Source of the DNA: CALMEC01 sp963777565
GTDB taxonomy: Bacteria > Actinomycetota > Thermoleophilia > Miltoncostaeales > Miltoncostaeaceae
DNA: 64,000 bases
Assembly (NCBI GenBank): GCA_963777565.1
Contig: CAVZQZ010000009.1
Location: 951,236-1,015,235 of the forward strand
Reading direction: 5' to 3'
Position 1 is the stretch's first letter; every line of letters starts with the position of its first letter. Positions 47,021 to 54,998 of this stretch are shown here, in pieces. The position numbers and the translations under genes were made by a program. The notes under the pieces are model-generated. The model was not told the DNA's origin, did no database searches, and saw only the letters and a program-made list of their open reading frames with translations.

Positions 47021-47036
47021 CCGGGCCGCGGCCCGG
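47021..47036. promoter_or_regulatory. Perfect 16-bp palindrome after the sigma gene
   Basis: CCGGGCCGCGGCCCGG, self-complementary over its full length, 11 nt after the sigma stop. There is no U-run, so it is not a classic terminator. It could be an operator or an attenuating hairpin for the next gene. Confidence 0.4.
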
Positions 47037-47100
47037 CTCTTCACAGCATGACCCGTCAACGAATTCACCCGGGGGCTCGCGACGCTCGCGGAGGGCTGCG

Positions 47101-47565
47101 ATGATCCAAGGGATGGACGACGATCGCCTGCTCGAGGAGATCGGCCAGCTGTTGCGGCGGGCCGACCCGGTGCCGTCCGACGTGACGCTCGCGGCGCGCT
47201 CCGCGCTGGCGTGGCGGCGGATGGACGCAGAGCTCGCGGAGCTCCTCTACGACTCCGCCCTCGAGGCCGAGCCGCTCGCGGGAGTGCGTTCGACCGCCAC
47301 CGGATGGCGCGTCCTCACCTTCGAAGGACCCGGCGTCACCATCGAGGTCGAGATCTCGCACGAGCGATCGAAGCGGACGCTCGTCGGCCAGATCATCCCC
47401 CCGTCCGCGGCGCACGTCGTCGTGCGGCTGCCCGGCACGGACCGCACGGTCGACGCCGACGAGCTCGGCCGCTTCATGGCGAGCGACCTGAAGGCAGGCC
47501 CCGTGAGCCTTCGCTGCGAGCTGGCCGGCGGCGGAGCGATCGAAACCGGCTGGGTCACGATCTGA
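47101..47565 (+). CDS. Unknown beta-rich protein of the CHAT/S8/sigma module
   Basis: ATG 47101 with GGAGGG five bases before; 154 aa. The first 60 residues are helical (DDDRLLEEIGQLLRRADPVP, ELAELLYDSALEAEPLAG). The rest looks like a beta-sandwich (GWRVLTFEGPGVTIEVEIS, KRTLVGQIIPPSAAHVVVRL, GPVSLRCELAGGGAIETGW), reminiscent of small carboxypeptidase-regulatory-like folds. No signal peptide, no enzyme motif. Placed 91 nt after the sigma factor; it may modulate that sigma factor or be a substrate of the proteases. Confidence 0.65.
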   Translation: MIQGMDDDRLLEEIGQLLRRADPVPSDVTLAARSALAWRRMDAELAELLYDSALEAEPLAGVRSTATGWRVLTFEGPGVTIEVEISHERSKRTLVGQIIPPSAAHVVVRLPGTDRTVDADELGRFMASDLKAGPVSLRCELAGGGAIETGWVTI

Positions 47566-47591
47566 CCGCGCAGCCCGGTGAGCTGACGGCC

Positions 47592-48479
47592 GTGCCCGCG
47601 CACACGAGCCCCGCCGAGCGGCTGGCGGAAGTCCGCGCGCGCCTGCTGGCCGGCGAGCGCCTCGTGGGCCCGGTCGCGACGGCGTTCTACAACGCCGTGC
47701 ACACGCTCGACCCCACCGCCACCGAAGACAGCATCGCGACGCTCCCGGGCAACAGCGGCGTGCATCTGTACGACAGCCTCATCGCCTGGGCGTCGCTCGT
47801 GCCCGGTGAGCGCGTGCTCGACCTGGGCTGTGGCTCCGGGGGCGCGAGCAGGGCGGCCGCCCGGGTGGTGGGCGAGAACGGCATGGTCGTCGGCGTCGAC
47901 CAGTGCGCCCGCGTTCTCGAGGTAGCGCGCGAGCGCACACCGGACGACATGCCGATCGCGTTCGTGCGCGCCTCGGCGGAGCGGCTGTACGACATCCCGG
48001 ACCGCAGCTTCGACTGCGTCGTCGCGAGCCTGATGCTCGAGGAGGTGCAGGACCTGCACGGGGCGCTCCGCGAGGTCTTCCGGGTGCTGCGACCGGGCGG
48101 CCGGTTCGTGGCGAGCGTGAGCGCGTTCGACCGGCTCCGCGCGGTCGACTCGGCGTTCGTCGCGGCGATGCTCGCGGTGATCGTCCGGCGCGTCCCGTCC
48201 GCCCTCGCCGGGCGGGCGACTCGGGCGAGCATGCCGCAGGATCCCGACGACATGCGCGCGTTCGCGGAGGCGAGCCTCCTGAAGCCGGAGGAGCGCGACG
48301 TCCAGCTGGCGGCGGTGATGGAGGACGCCGAGACCGCCTGGTCGATCCTCGGCCGCACGCACATCGCCTACCTGCTGGACGACGAGGGTCGGGAGGAGCT
48401 GCGCAAGGTCATCACCCGGCGCCTTCCCCACTCGCTGTACTTCCCGCTGCGCTTCGTGCGCTCGCGCCGCCCGGGGTAG
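47592..48479 (+). CDS. SAM-dependent class I methyltransferase
   Basis: GTG 47592, 295 aa. Motif I VLDLGCGSGGASRAAARVVG, acidic loop VVGVDQCARVLEVARERTP, and RSFDCVVASLMLEEVQDLHG with FRVLRPGGRFVASVSAF, as in UbiE/methyltransf_11 proteins. The N-terminal 70 residues (LLAGERLVGPVATAFYNAV) are a substrate cap. Its 3' end overlaps the convergent carboxypeptidase gene by 68 nt. Substrate not evident. Confidence 0.8.
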   Translation: MPAHTSPAERLAEVRARLLAGERLVGPVATAFYNAVHTLDPTATEDSIATLPGNSGVHLYDSLIAWASLVPGERVLDLGCGSGGASRAAARVVGENGMVVGVDQCARVLEVARERTPDDMPIAFVRASAERLYDIPDRSFDCVVASLMLEEVQDLHGALREVFRVLRPGGRFVASVSAFDRLRAVDSAFVAAMLAVIVRRVPSALAGRATRASMPQDPDDMRAFAEASLLKPEERDVQLAAVMEDAETAWSILGRTHIAYLLDDEGREELRKVITRRLPHSLYFPLRFVRSRRPG

Positions 48480-49200
48480 CCACCGCCCGCACGGCCGCGA
48501 CGTGACGGACGACGGCTGCGGGCGACAGGGATCCCGCCGGGAGCTCCACGACGAAGGCCTCCGCGCCGGGCACGCGCCACTCAATCCACTCCGCCACCGT
48601 CCCTGGCGGCGCCGCGAGGGGCAGAAACCGCAGGCCCACGAGCCGTGCGTACCGACGCGCCTCGGGCGACGCGTCCGGGTCGCGCACGTTGCGCTCCGGC
48701 TGATGGAACCAGATCGAGAGGTCGGGCTTGACCGTCCGGACGAGGTTGGCGACGGCGCGCGACTCCGGCTCCGACAGCGGTCGTGGACCCGAGTAGTAGC
48801 GGCTCGGACGCGCGAGCGGACGCCACCGCAACGGGAAGTTGCGGTTCAGGTCGACGCCGTGGGCGTTGCCCCGCGTGCCGGCACGGCGGCCATCGGGATT
48901 GACACTCGGCATCACCCAGAGCTGGACGCCCCGCGGCGGACGCTGCCGGATCAATCGCGCGACGACGGGGAACGCGGCACATTCGTCGCCGTGGATGCAC
49001 CCCACGACCAGCACCCGCGCCTGCGCGGCCGGATCGCCCACGCGGTAGGCGAGGATCGGCCGACCTTGCACGGAGCGGCCGATGACCTGCGCCGGTACCG
49101 CCGCCGCCGGCGCCGCGATGGCGAACGCCGCGACGAACCCGAGGACACGGTGGCCTGCGGCGGCCACCGGAGGCCGCCTACTCTTTCGGGGCGTCCTCAC
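48412..49200 (-). CDS. Secreted M14-type zinc carboxypeptidase
   Basis: 262 aa with a signal peptide (HRVLGFVAAFAIAAPAAAVP). Zinc ligands in VLVVGCIHGDECAAFPVVAR (H and E) and IWFHQPERNV (H); catalytic Glu in AFVVELPAGSL; substrate-binding NRNF in GVDLNRNFPLRW. All M14 key residues are present. Likely trims peptides or murein stem peptides outside the cell. The C-terminus is Ala/Gly/Ser-rich. It overlaps the small acidic gene upstream by 23 nt and the methyltransferase gene downstream by 68 nt. Confidence 0.82.
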   Translation of the reverse strand: MRTPRKSRRPPVAAAGHRVLGFVAAFAIAAPAAAVPAQVIGRSVQGRPILAYRVGDPAAQARVLVVGCIHGDECAAFPVVARLIRQRPPRGVQLWVMPSVNPDGRRAGTRGNAHGVDLNRNFPLRWRPLARPSRYYSGPRPLSEPESRAVANLVRTVKPDLSIWFHQPERNVRDPDASPEARRYARLVGLRFLPLAAPPGTVAEWIEWRVPGAEAFVVELPAGSLSPAAVVRHVAAVRAVATPGGASARSAAGSTASGEGAG

Positions 49201-49399
49201 AGGGGTTGCCCGGGTCCTTGATCGCCTCGAAGGCCTGCGTGGCCTTGTCGGTCAGGCTGCCGTCGCCCTGGACGATGTCCTTGAGCTCCGCGAGGTCGTC
49301 CTTGATCGCCGGGGCCCGCTCCTTCACTTCGTCAACGATCTCGTCGGAGTGATCCTCGACGAAGTCCTTCCCCATCTCGACGATCTTCGTGATTTCCAT
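49178..49399 (-). CDS. Small acidic protein of unknown function
   Basis: 73 aa, ATG 49399 after GGTGGAG. Highly acidic and helical (KIVEMGKDFVEDHSDEIVDE, VKERAPAIKDDLAELKDIV) with a short tail (NPCEDAPKE). No family recognised. It overlaps the start of the carboxypeptidase gene, so the two are probably co-expressed. Confidence 0.55.
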   Translation of the reverse strand: MEITKIVEMGKDFVEDHSDEIVDEVKERAPAIKDDLAELKDIVQGDGSLTDKATQAFEAIKDPGNPCEDAPKE

Positions 49400-49423
49400 C
49401 GCTCCACCCTCTCGAGTCCGGAT

Positions 49424-49807
49424 CTATCCCTGTGCCACCTGAAGGGCGGGGTTCTCAGCCGGCTCCGCGCACTCGACGGCGAGCCACTGCTCGCCGTAGG
49501 CGCGCATCGCATCGACGATCGGACCGATGTCCCGACCCTTCGGGGTGAGACGGTACTCGACTCGAGGGGGTGCTTCGGGGTAGACCTCGCGCGCGATGAT
49601 GCCCTCTTCTTCCAGGACCCGCAGCCGTTGGGAGAGCGTCCTGGGACTGATCCCAGCGAGCGACCGCTCGAGCTGGGTGAAGCGGCACGGCCCGGCTGCG
49701 AGGTCGCGCAGGATCAGGAGCGTCCACTTCCCGGAGACGATCCGGGCGGTGGCCAGCACCGGGCAATCGGCGGCGGAAGCGTGGTCCGCAACGCAGTCAG
49801 CGTGCAC
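49424..49807 (-). CDS. HxlR-family winged-helix regulator
   Basis: GTG 49807, 127 aa. Conserved cysteine and start of the fold in DCPVLATARIVSGKWTLLIL; wHTH RFTQLERSLAGISPRTLSQR, LRVLEEEGIIAREVYPEAPP, VEYRLTPKGRDIGPIVDAM. HxlR proteins often sense reactive carbonyls or quinones via this Cys. TAGCAT lies 8 nt upstream of the start, suggesting a near-leaderless message. Target genes are not clear; the dioxygenase/esterase pair at 53.4 kb is one candidate. Confidence 0.85.
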   Translation of the reverse strand: MHADCVADHASAADCPVLATARIVSGKWTLLILRDLAAGPCRFTQLERSLAGISPRTLSQRLRVLEEEGIIAREVYPEAPPRVEYRLTPKGRDIGPIVDAMRAYGEQWLAVECAEPAENPALQVAQG

Positions 49808-49863
49808 GAGTTGTGATGCTACCGCGTGTTCCGCGCGTCGCGAAGCCGCCCGGAGCGACGCCC

Positions 49864-50988
49864 CTACGACTGCGTGATCGCCGAGGGCACGTCGACGGCG
49901 TCGCCGCGGCGGGCCTGACCCGCCTCGAGCATGAGCTTGAAGTCGTGCGGGCTCGACGCCGAGCGCATCGCCTCGTCGATCGTGATCCGCCCCGCCTTGA
50001 CGTGGCCGAACAGCGACTGGTCGAAGGTCTGCATGCCGTAGTACTCGCCGTCGCGGATGACCTCGCTCAGGTTCCCCGTCATGTCGGGGTCGAGGATGAA
50101 GTCGCGGGCGCGGCCGGTCATGATCATGACCTCACAGGCCGGCACGCGGCCGTTGCCGTCGACAGTCCGCACGAGGCGCTGCGAGATGATGCCCTTGAGC
50201 GTTCCGGCGATCATCGCCCGCACCTGCTGCTGCTGGTGCAGCGGGAAGAAGCCGATCGCGCGGTTGATGGTCTCCGTCGCGTCGAGGGTGTGGAGCGTCG
50301 AGAACACCAGGTGGCCGGTCTCCGCCGCGTTCAGGGCGGTTTCCATGGTCACGAGGTCGCGGATCTCGCCGACGAGGATGATGTCGGGGTCCTGACGCAT
50401 GACGCGGCGCATGGCGTCGGCGAACGAGCCGGTGTCGAGGCCCACCTCGCGCTGGTTGATGATCGACAGGCGGTCGGTGTGCAGGATCTCGATGGGGTCC
50501 TCGATCGTCACGACGTGCTTCTTCATGGAGCGGTTGATGTGGTCAACCATCGCGCCGAGCGTGGTGCTCTTGCCGGAGCCGGTGGTGCCGGTCACGAGAA
50601 TGATTCCGCGCTCCTCCTCGGCAAGGGCCTTGATCGCGGGCGGGAGGTTGAGCTCGTGCAGCTCCGGCACCTTGAACGGCACAGCGCGCATGACGAGCGA
50701 CGTCGATCCGCGCTGACGGAACGCGTTGACGCGGAACCGTCCGAGGCCGTCGAGTGCGTGCGAGAAGTCGGCGCCGCCGGTCTCGTCGAACTCCCGGAGC
50801 TTCTCTGGGAACTTGCCGAGCATCTCCTTCAGGAACCGCTCGGTGTCCTCCGGACGCAGCGCCGGCGCCTTCGGGATCCGCTCGAGCTTCCCGTGGATGC
50901 GAAGCGCGGGAGGCGCGGGCACTTTGAGGTGAATGTCGCTCGCCTCCATGTCGATGGCGTAGCGGAGGATTCGGCCGAGATCGATCAT
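49864..50988 (-). CDS. pilT: Twitching-motility/pilus ATPase PilT
   Basis: ATG 50988 (MIDLGRILRYAIDMEASDIH); an ATG at 51036 would add 16 residues. 374 aa. Walker A VTGTTGSGKSTTLGAMVDHI, Asp box VVTIEDPIEILH, Walker B RQDPDIILVGEIRDLVTMET and His box TGHLVFSTLHTLDATETINR, with AIRDLV-type ending of PilT (MQTFDQSLFGHVKAGRITID). PilT powers type IV pilus retraction from the cytoplasmic side. No other pilus genes are adjacent. Confidence 0.9.
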   Translation of the reverse strand: MIDLGRILRYAIDMEASDIHLKVPAPPALRIHGKLERIPKAPALRPEDTERFLKEMLGKFPEKLREFDETGGADFSHALDGLGRFRVNAFRQRGSTSLVMRAVPFKVPELHELNLPPAIKALAEEERGIILVTGTTGSGKSTTLGAMVDHINRSMKKHVVTIEDPIEILHTDRLSIINQREVGLDTGSFADAMRRVMRQDPDIILVGEIRDLVTMETALNAAETGHLVFSTLHTLDATETINRAIGFFPLHQQQQVRAMIAGTLKGIISQRLVRTVDGNGRVPACEVMIMTGRARDFILDPDMTGNLSEVIRDGEYYGMQTFDQSLFGHVKAGRITIDEAMRSASSPHDFKLMLEAGQARRGDAVDVPSAITQS

Positions 50989-51168
50989 CGGTTCAGGCCC
51001 CTGAAAGTCGGGAGTGGCGTCATACGTGGACGACATCGGCACCGAGCGGCCGAAACCTGAGGTTTTTCCGTCGCGCAGATGATCCGCCGCGCGATGGGCC
51101 GTTCGTACCGGACTCCGGGGTCGGGGTACGGTTGAGGCGGGGGCGCGCGCCCGTCACCATTGGGGGCG

Positions 51169-51861
51169 ATGGACGGCTCCGAATCGCAGCACGTCGTGTC
51201 ACCCGCCGTCCCGGTCGGGTCGCCCGCGCGGTCGCAACGGGCCCTCGGCCGCAAGCAGCTTGCGATCGCGCTCGCGGTCTGGGCTGCGCTCGTGATCGCA
51301 GCTCTGGGCATCGCGAAGGCGCTCGACGACGAGCCGGTCCGAGCAACCGCCGAGTCGGTCGCCCCCGCGGGGCTGCCCCCGCTTCGCCTGTATCTCGACC
51401 GGTCGCTCCCGAAGGAGGTCACCGGCCTGACGACGCTCGCCGCCCAGGCCGACCGCCTGCAGGAGCTCGCGGTCGGCGGCAACGATCCGGCACGTTGGGT
51501 GGAACTCGGTACCGTTGCCCTCCGCGGCGCCGACCTCAACACCGCCCGCCTGGTGTTTGAGCGGGCCCTCACGCTCGACCGCGACCGGCTGGACGCCAAG
51601 GTGGGCCTTGCCATGGTCGACGGGGCGACCGGCCCGGACGGCCTGAAGCGCGCGGCGAAGACGCTCTCCAACCTCGAGAAGAGCAACCCCAACAGCCAGC
51701 TCGCGGTCTTCAACCTGGGAATGGTGGCCGCGTACCAAGGCGACCGGGACACCCTCGAACGCGCGTTCACCCGGGCGGCGGCACTGGGACCCAACACGCC
51801 GCTCGGTGCCCTCGCCCGACAACTCGTGGCGGCCGCGAGCAACGCCTCCGGCACTCCCTGA
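51169..51861 (+). CDS. Membrane-anchored TPR-like protein
   Basis: ATG 51169, 230 aa. One N-terminal membrane helix (LAIALAVWAALVIAALGIA, about residues 31-49), then TPR-like helices: DPARWVELGTVALRGADLNT, ARLVFERALTLDRDRLDAKV, NSQLAVFNLGMVAAYQGDRD. Probably a type II membrane protein with an outside helical scaffold. Divergent from pilT with 180 bp between; a role with the pilus apparatus is possible but unproven. Confidence 0.7.
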   Translation: MDGSESQHVVSPAVPVGSPARSQRALGRKQLAIALAVWAALVIAALGIAKALDDEPVRATAESVAPAGLPPLRLYLDRSLPKEVTGLTTLAAQADRLQELAVGGNDPARWVELGTVALRGADLNTARLVFERALTLDRDRLDAKVGLAMVDGATGPDGLKRAAKTLSNLEKSNPNSQLAVFNLGMVAAYQGDRDTLERAFTRAAALGPNTPLGALARQLVAAASNASGTP

Positions 51862-51919
51862 TCGGTCCCACGACGCCGTTCCGGGGCGGCCGGAAACGTT
51901 TACTCCTCGCCCACTTCGC

Positions 51920-51936
51920 CTTAACCGAGGGTTAAG
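51920..51936. promoter_or_regulatory. Perfect inverted repeat upstream of rpoD
   Basis: CTTAACC-GAG-GGTTAAG, 7-bp arms and a 3-nt centre, about 130 bp before the -35 of rpoD and 59 nt after the TPR gene stop. AT-rich against the local background. It looks like a dimeric repressor site; the binding protein is unknown. The remaining 300-bp gap holds only the rpoD promoter. Confidence 0.45.
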
Positions 51937-52068
51937 CCGGGATTGAGAGCATCGTCTCGCTGCAGGAGTCTAGCGATGGGTCGAGAACGCTCGAACGTCC
52001 CCTAAAGGCGCGTTCACTCAAGGCTCCGAGCGATCCGGTCGATGGAAGAGGGTCACCCCGGTGACCAC

Positions 52069-52097
52069 TTGACTTTACAAAGTGAAGTGCCTAGTAT
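52069..52097 (+). promoter_or_regulatory. Strong promoter of rpoD
   Basis: TTGACT (52069-52074), 17-nt spacer, TAGTAT (52092-52097): near-consensus housekeeping boxes. Expected start about 52104, leader about 57 nt. Confidence 0.8.
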
Positions 52098-52160
52098 CGA
52101 ACGAGTGTTCGTTTTGCCGCGATCGTTGCGGCGCACACCGCATCAAGAACGAGGAAGTCG

Positions 52161-53243
52161 ATGAAGCTGAAGGAACTGCTTGGGAACGTTGAGATCAAGG
52201 CACTGGTCGCGCGCGGCCAGGAGTTCGGGTTCGTGGCCATCGGCGAGCTGACGCAGACGCTCGAGACGGCCGACCTGGACGCCCCGTCGGTGTCTGACCT
52301 CGCTTCCGAGCTCGACGAGATGGGCATCGAGCTCATCGAGGACGACGAGGCCGAGCGCCGCGTCGCCGAGCTCGCCGAGGAGGCCGAGCGTCCGCGCAAG
52401 CTCAACCTGCGGACCGAGACCACCACGGACTCCCTCCAGCTGTTCCTTAAGGACGTCGGCAAGGTGCCGCTGCTCACCGCGCGGCAGGAAGTCGAGCTCG
52501 CGAAGAAGATCGAGGCCGGCGACCTCGAGGCGAAGCGGAAGATGGTCGAGGCCAACCTCCGGCTCGTCGTCTCGATCGCCAAGAACTACCGCAACCAGGG
52601 CCTCGGGTTCCTCGACCTGATCCAGGAGGGCACGATCGGCCTCGTCCGCGCGGCCGAGAAGTTCGACTACCGCAAGGGCTTCAAGTTCTCCACGTACGCG
52701 ACCTGGTGGATCCGCCAGGCGGTCGCCCGCGCGATCGCCGACAAGGGGCGCACGATCCGCATGCCTGTCCACGTGGTTGAGAAGCTCAACAAGATCAACC
52801 GCGCGGAGCGCAAGCTCCTCAGCGAGCTCGGCCGCGAGCCGTCGATCGCCGAGGTGTCCGCCGTCACGGAGCTCCCGCTCCACGAGATCGAGTCGATCAA
52901 GCGCAGCGCGCAGACGCCGGTGTCGCTGGAGCGGCCGGTGGGCGACGACGAGGAGTCGGAGTTCGGGCAGTTCATCGCCGACGACAAGGCGCCCTCCCCC
53001 GAGGAGGCCACGGACTCGCTCCTGCGGTCCGAGGCGCTGCGTGATGTGCTCAACACACTGAGCTACCGGGAGCGGCGCGTCCTCGAGCTGCGCTACGGCC
53101 TGGGCGGCGAGCACCCCCGCACGCTCGACGAGGTGGGCCGCACGTTCAACGTCACTCGGGAGCGCATCCGCCAGATCGAGAACCAGTCGCTGCAGAAGCT
53201 GGCCGCGCTCGTCGAAGCCCAGGGCCTGCGCGACGTCGCGTAA
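52161..53243 (+). CDS. rpoD: Vegetative RNA polymerase sigma factor
   Basis: ATG 52161, 360 aa. Short region 1 (LKELLGNVEIKALVARGQEF, a region-1.1-like helix set), region 1.2 TTDSLQLFLKDVGKVPLLTA, region 2 NLRLVVSIAKNYRNQGLGFL, DLIQEGTIGLVRAAEKFDYR, FSTYATWWIRQAVARAIADK; region 3 MPVHVVEKLNKINRAERKL; region 4 NTLSYRERRVLELRYGLGGE and FNVTRERIRQIENQSLQKLA. This is the full RpoD/SigA pattern with a reduced non-conserved region. Own strong promoter upstream, perfect terminator downstream. Confidence 0.95.
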   Translation: MKLKELLGNVEIKALVARGQEFGFVAIGELTQTLETADLDAPSVSDLASELDEMGIELIEDDEAERRVAELAEEAERPRKLNLRTETTTDSLQLFLKDVGKVPLLTARQEVELAKKIEAGDLEAKRKMVEANLRLVVSIAKNYRNQGLGFLDLIQEGTIGLVRAAEKFDYRKGFKFSTYATWWIRQAVARAIADKGRTIRMPVHVVEKLNKINRAERKLLSELGREPSIAEVSAVTELPLHEIESIKRSAQTPVSLERPVGDDEESEFGQFIADDKAPSPEEATDSLLRSEALRDVLNTLSYRERRVLELRYGLGGEHPRTLDEVGRTFNVTRERIRQIENQSLQKLAALVEAQGLRDVA

Positions 53244-53266
53244 GCGGCACTCCACACAACGCGTTT

Positions 53267-53294
53267 CGAGGGGCCCGCAAGCGCGGGCCCCTCG
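53267..53294 (+). terminator. Hairpin terminator of rpoD
   Basis: Perfect 12-bp stem CGAGGGGCCCGC / GCGGGCCCCTCG with a 4-nt loop, 24 nt after the stop. It is followed by a weak T-containing tract (TCATTTC). Confidence 0.8.
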
Positions 53295-53345
53295 TCATTT
53301 CACGCTGGTGTGACGGCGCCGGATGCCCCTGCAGGGCGGATATTC

Positions 53346-53374
53346 TTGACTGCGCAAGCAGTTCTTGCGATACT
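53346..53374 (+). promoter_or_regulatory. Promoter with embedded operator, dioxygenase/esterase operon
   Basis: TTGACT (53346-53351), 17-nt spacer, GATACT (53369-53374). The spacer holds a perfect inverted repeat CGCAAG-N5-CTTGCG (53353-53358 / 53364-53369), ideally placed to block polymerase. It suggests repression by a dimeric regulator released by the substrate. Confidence 0.6.
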
Positions 53375-53412
53375 GATGTCAACTCCCGCTACCACGAATG
53401 ATTGGCAACACG

Positions 53413-54330
53413 ATGAAGCTCAACGGCATCCACCACATCACCGCGATCACCGCCGACGCTCCCGGCAACGTCGCGTTCTACGCCGGCGTGCTCGGGCTGC
53501 GGCTCGTCAAGAAGACCGTCAACCAGGACGATCCCACCGTCTACCACCTCTTCTACGGCGACGAGCGTGGCACCCCCGGCCTCGACCTGACGTTCTTCGA
53601 GTACCCGCGAGCCCGCGGTGGCCACCCGGGCGCCGGGATGGTGCACCAGATCAACTGGCGCGTCGGCTCGGCCGACGCCCTCGACTTCTGGGCCGAGCGG
53701 CTCGGAGCCGCCGCGGTCGCCGTCGCACGCCGCGGGGAGACCCTGCGGTTCGCCGACCCCGAGGGGCTCGCCCACCTGCTCGTCGTCGACCACAGCGGGG
53801 ACGCGCCGCTGCTGGCCGACCACCCGGAGGTGCCGGCCGAGGTCGCGCTGCGCGGCTTCGACGGGGTACGAGCCTTCGCGTTCGACCCCGACGCGAGCGC
53901 CGCGATGTTCGAAGAGGTCCTTGGATTCCAGCCTGACGGCGACCACTGGGAGTCACGCGGGGCGGACCGCGGCTCCACGTACCACCTCGACCGGGCACAA
54001 GCGGCCGGCCGGATGGGCGCGGGCGTCGTCCATCACGTCGCCTGGTCGTCGACGATGAACGACCACCCGGAGTGGCACCGGCGTGTCACCCAGGCCGGAG
54101 CGAACCTGAGTCCGATCATCGACCGCTTCTACTTCAAGTCGATCTACTTCCCCGAGCCGAGCGGCGTGCTATTCGAGATCGCAACCGACGGTCCGGGCTT
54201 TACCGCCGACGAGCCGCTCGAGACGCTCGGCGAGCGCTTGTCGCTGCCGCCGACGTTCGAGCCGCTGCGCGACCGGATCGAGGCCACCCTCACTCCCCTC
54301 CCCAACCCGCGACCCGTCACCAGCCGGTGA
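53413..54330 (+). CDS. Ring-cleaving dioxygenase, VOC/glyoxalase family (MhqO/LinE-like)
   Basis: ATG 53413 (MKLNGIHHITAITADAPGNV) is the classic start of this family; ATG 53398 would add five residues. 305 aa with two VOC halves. Metal ligands lie in GIHHITAIT and GVVHHVAWSS (His) and in SGVLFEIATDGPGF (Glu). Related enzymes cleave hydroquinones. The stop overlaps the esterase start (GTGA), giving an mhqO-mhqD-like pair for quinone detoxification. Confidence 0.82.
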   Translation: MKLNGIHHITAITADAPGNVAFYAGVLGLRLVKKTVNQDDPTVYHLFYGDERGTPGLDLTFFEYPRARGGHPGAGMVHQINWRVGSADALDFWAERLGAAAVAVARRGETLRFADPEGLAHLLVVDHSGDAPLLADHPEVPAEVALRGFDGVRAFAFDPDASAAMFEEVLGFQPDGDHWESRGADRGSTYHLDRAQAAGRMGAGVVHHVAWSSTMNDHPEWHRRVTQAGANLSPIIDRFYFKSIYFPEPSGVLFEIATDGPGFTADEPLETLGERLSLPPTFEPLRDRIEATLTPLPNPRPVTSR

Positions 54331-54989
54331 CCCAGCCGGCGACACCCGACCTTGGCCTGGTCCACCGCTTCGTCCCCGGCGACGACGGTGGGCGGGCGCT
54401 GCTCCTGCTTCACGGCACCGGGGGCAACGAGGACGACCTCATCCCCCTGGGCAAGGCGCTGGCCCCCCGTGCGGCGCTCCTGTCGCCACGGGGGGCCGTG
54501 CTCGAACGCGGCATGCCGCGCTTCTTTCGCCGGCTCGCCGAAGGCGTGTTCGACCTCGACGACCTGGTGGCGCGGACGCACCAGCTGGCGGACTTCGTCG
54601 CGGCTGCGAGCGCCGCCTACCACCTGGCCCCGGGCAAGCTCATCGCCCTCGGGTTCTCAAACGGAGCGAACATCGCGGCGAGCACCCTGCTGGTTCGGCC
54701 CGAGGCGATCGCCGGCGCAGCGTTGCTTCGCCCGATGGTCCCGTTCGAGCCCGAGCCCCTCCCCGACCTGACCGGGGTCCCGGTGCTCATCGCCTCCGGC
54801 AGGACCGATCCGATGGTGTCCCGCGAGCAGTCCGAGCACCTCGCGTCGCTCCTTGCCGGTGCGGGCGCCGACGTGACGGTGCACTGGTCGCCCGGCGGGC
54901 ACGGCCTCGACCAGGGCGACCTCGAGGCGCTCCACTCCTGGTTCGCTGCGCAGGGCGACCGGGTGTTGCCGGATACCGCGTCTCGGTAG
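54327..54989 (+). CDS. Alpha/beta-hydrolase, carboxylesterase family (MhqD-like)
   Basis: GTG 54327 overlapping the dioxygenase stop; 220 aa. ALLLLHGTGGNEDDLIPLGK (oxyanion loop), nucleophile LIALGFSNGANIAASTLLV, Asp in VLIASGRTDPMVSREQSEHL and His in HWSPGGHGLDQGDLEAL: a full Ser-Asp-His triad of phospholipase/carboxylesterase type. Expected to hydrolyse the ester products made near the quinone dioxygenase. Confidence 0.82.
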   Translation: MTQPATPDLGLVHRFVPGDDGGRALLLLHGTGGNEDDLIPLGKALAPRAALLSPRGAVLERGMPRFFRRLAEGVFDLDDLVARTHQLADFVAAASAAYHLAPGKLIALGFSNGANIAASTLLVRPEAIAGAALLRPMVPFEPEPLPDLTGVPVLIASGRTDPMVSREQSEHLASLLAGAGADVTVHWSPGGHGLDQGDLEALHSWFAAQGDRVLPDTASR

Positions 54990-54998
54990 GCTCCCCTC

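Noticed and set aside
53310..53936. Alternative plus-strand frame at the dioxygenase locus
   Set aside because: Arg/Pro-rich shadow of the VOC dioxygenase, overlapping its promoter.
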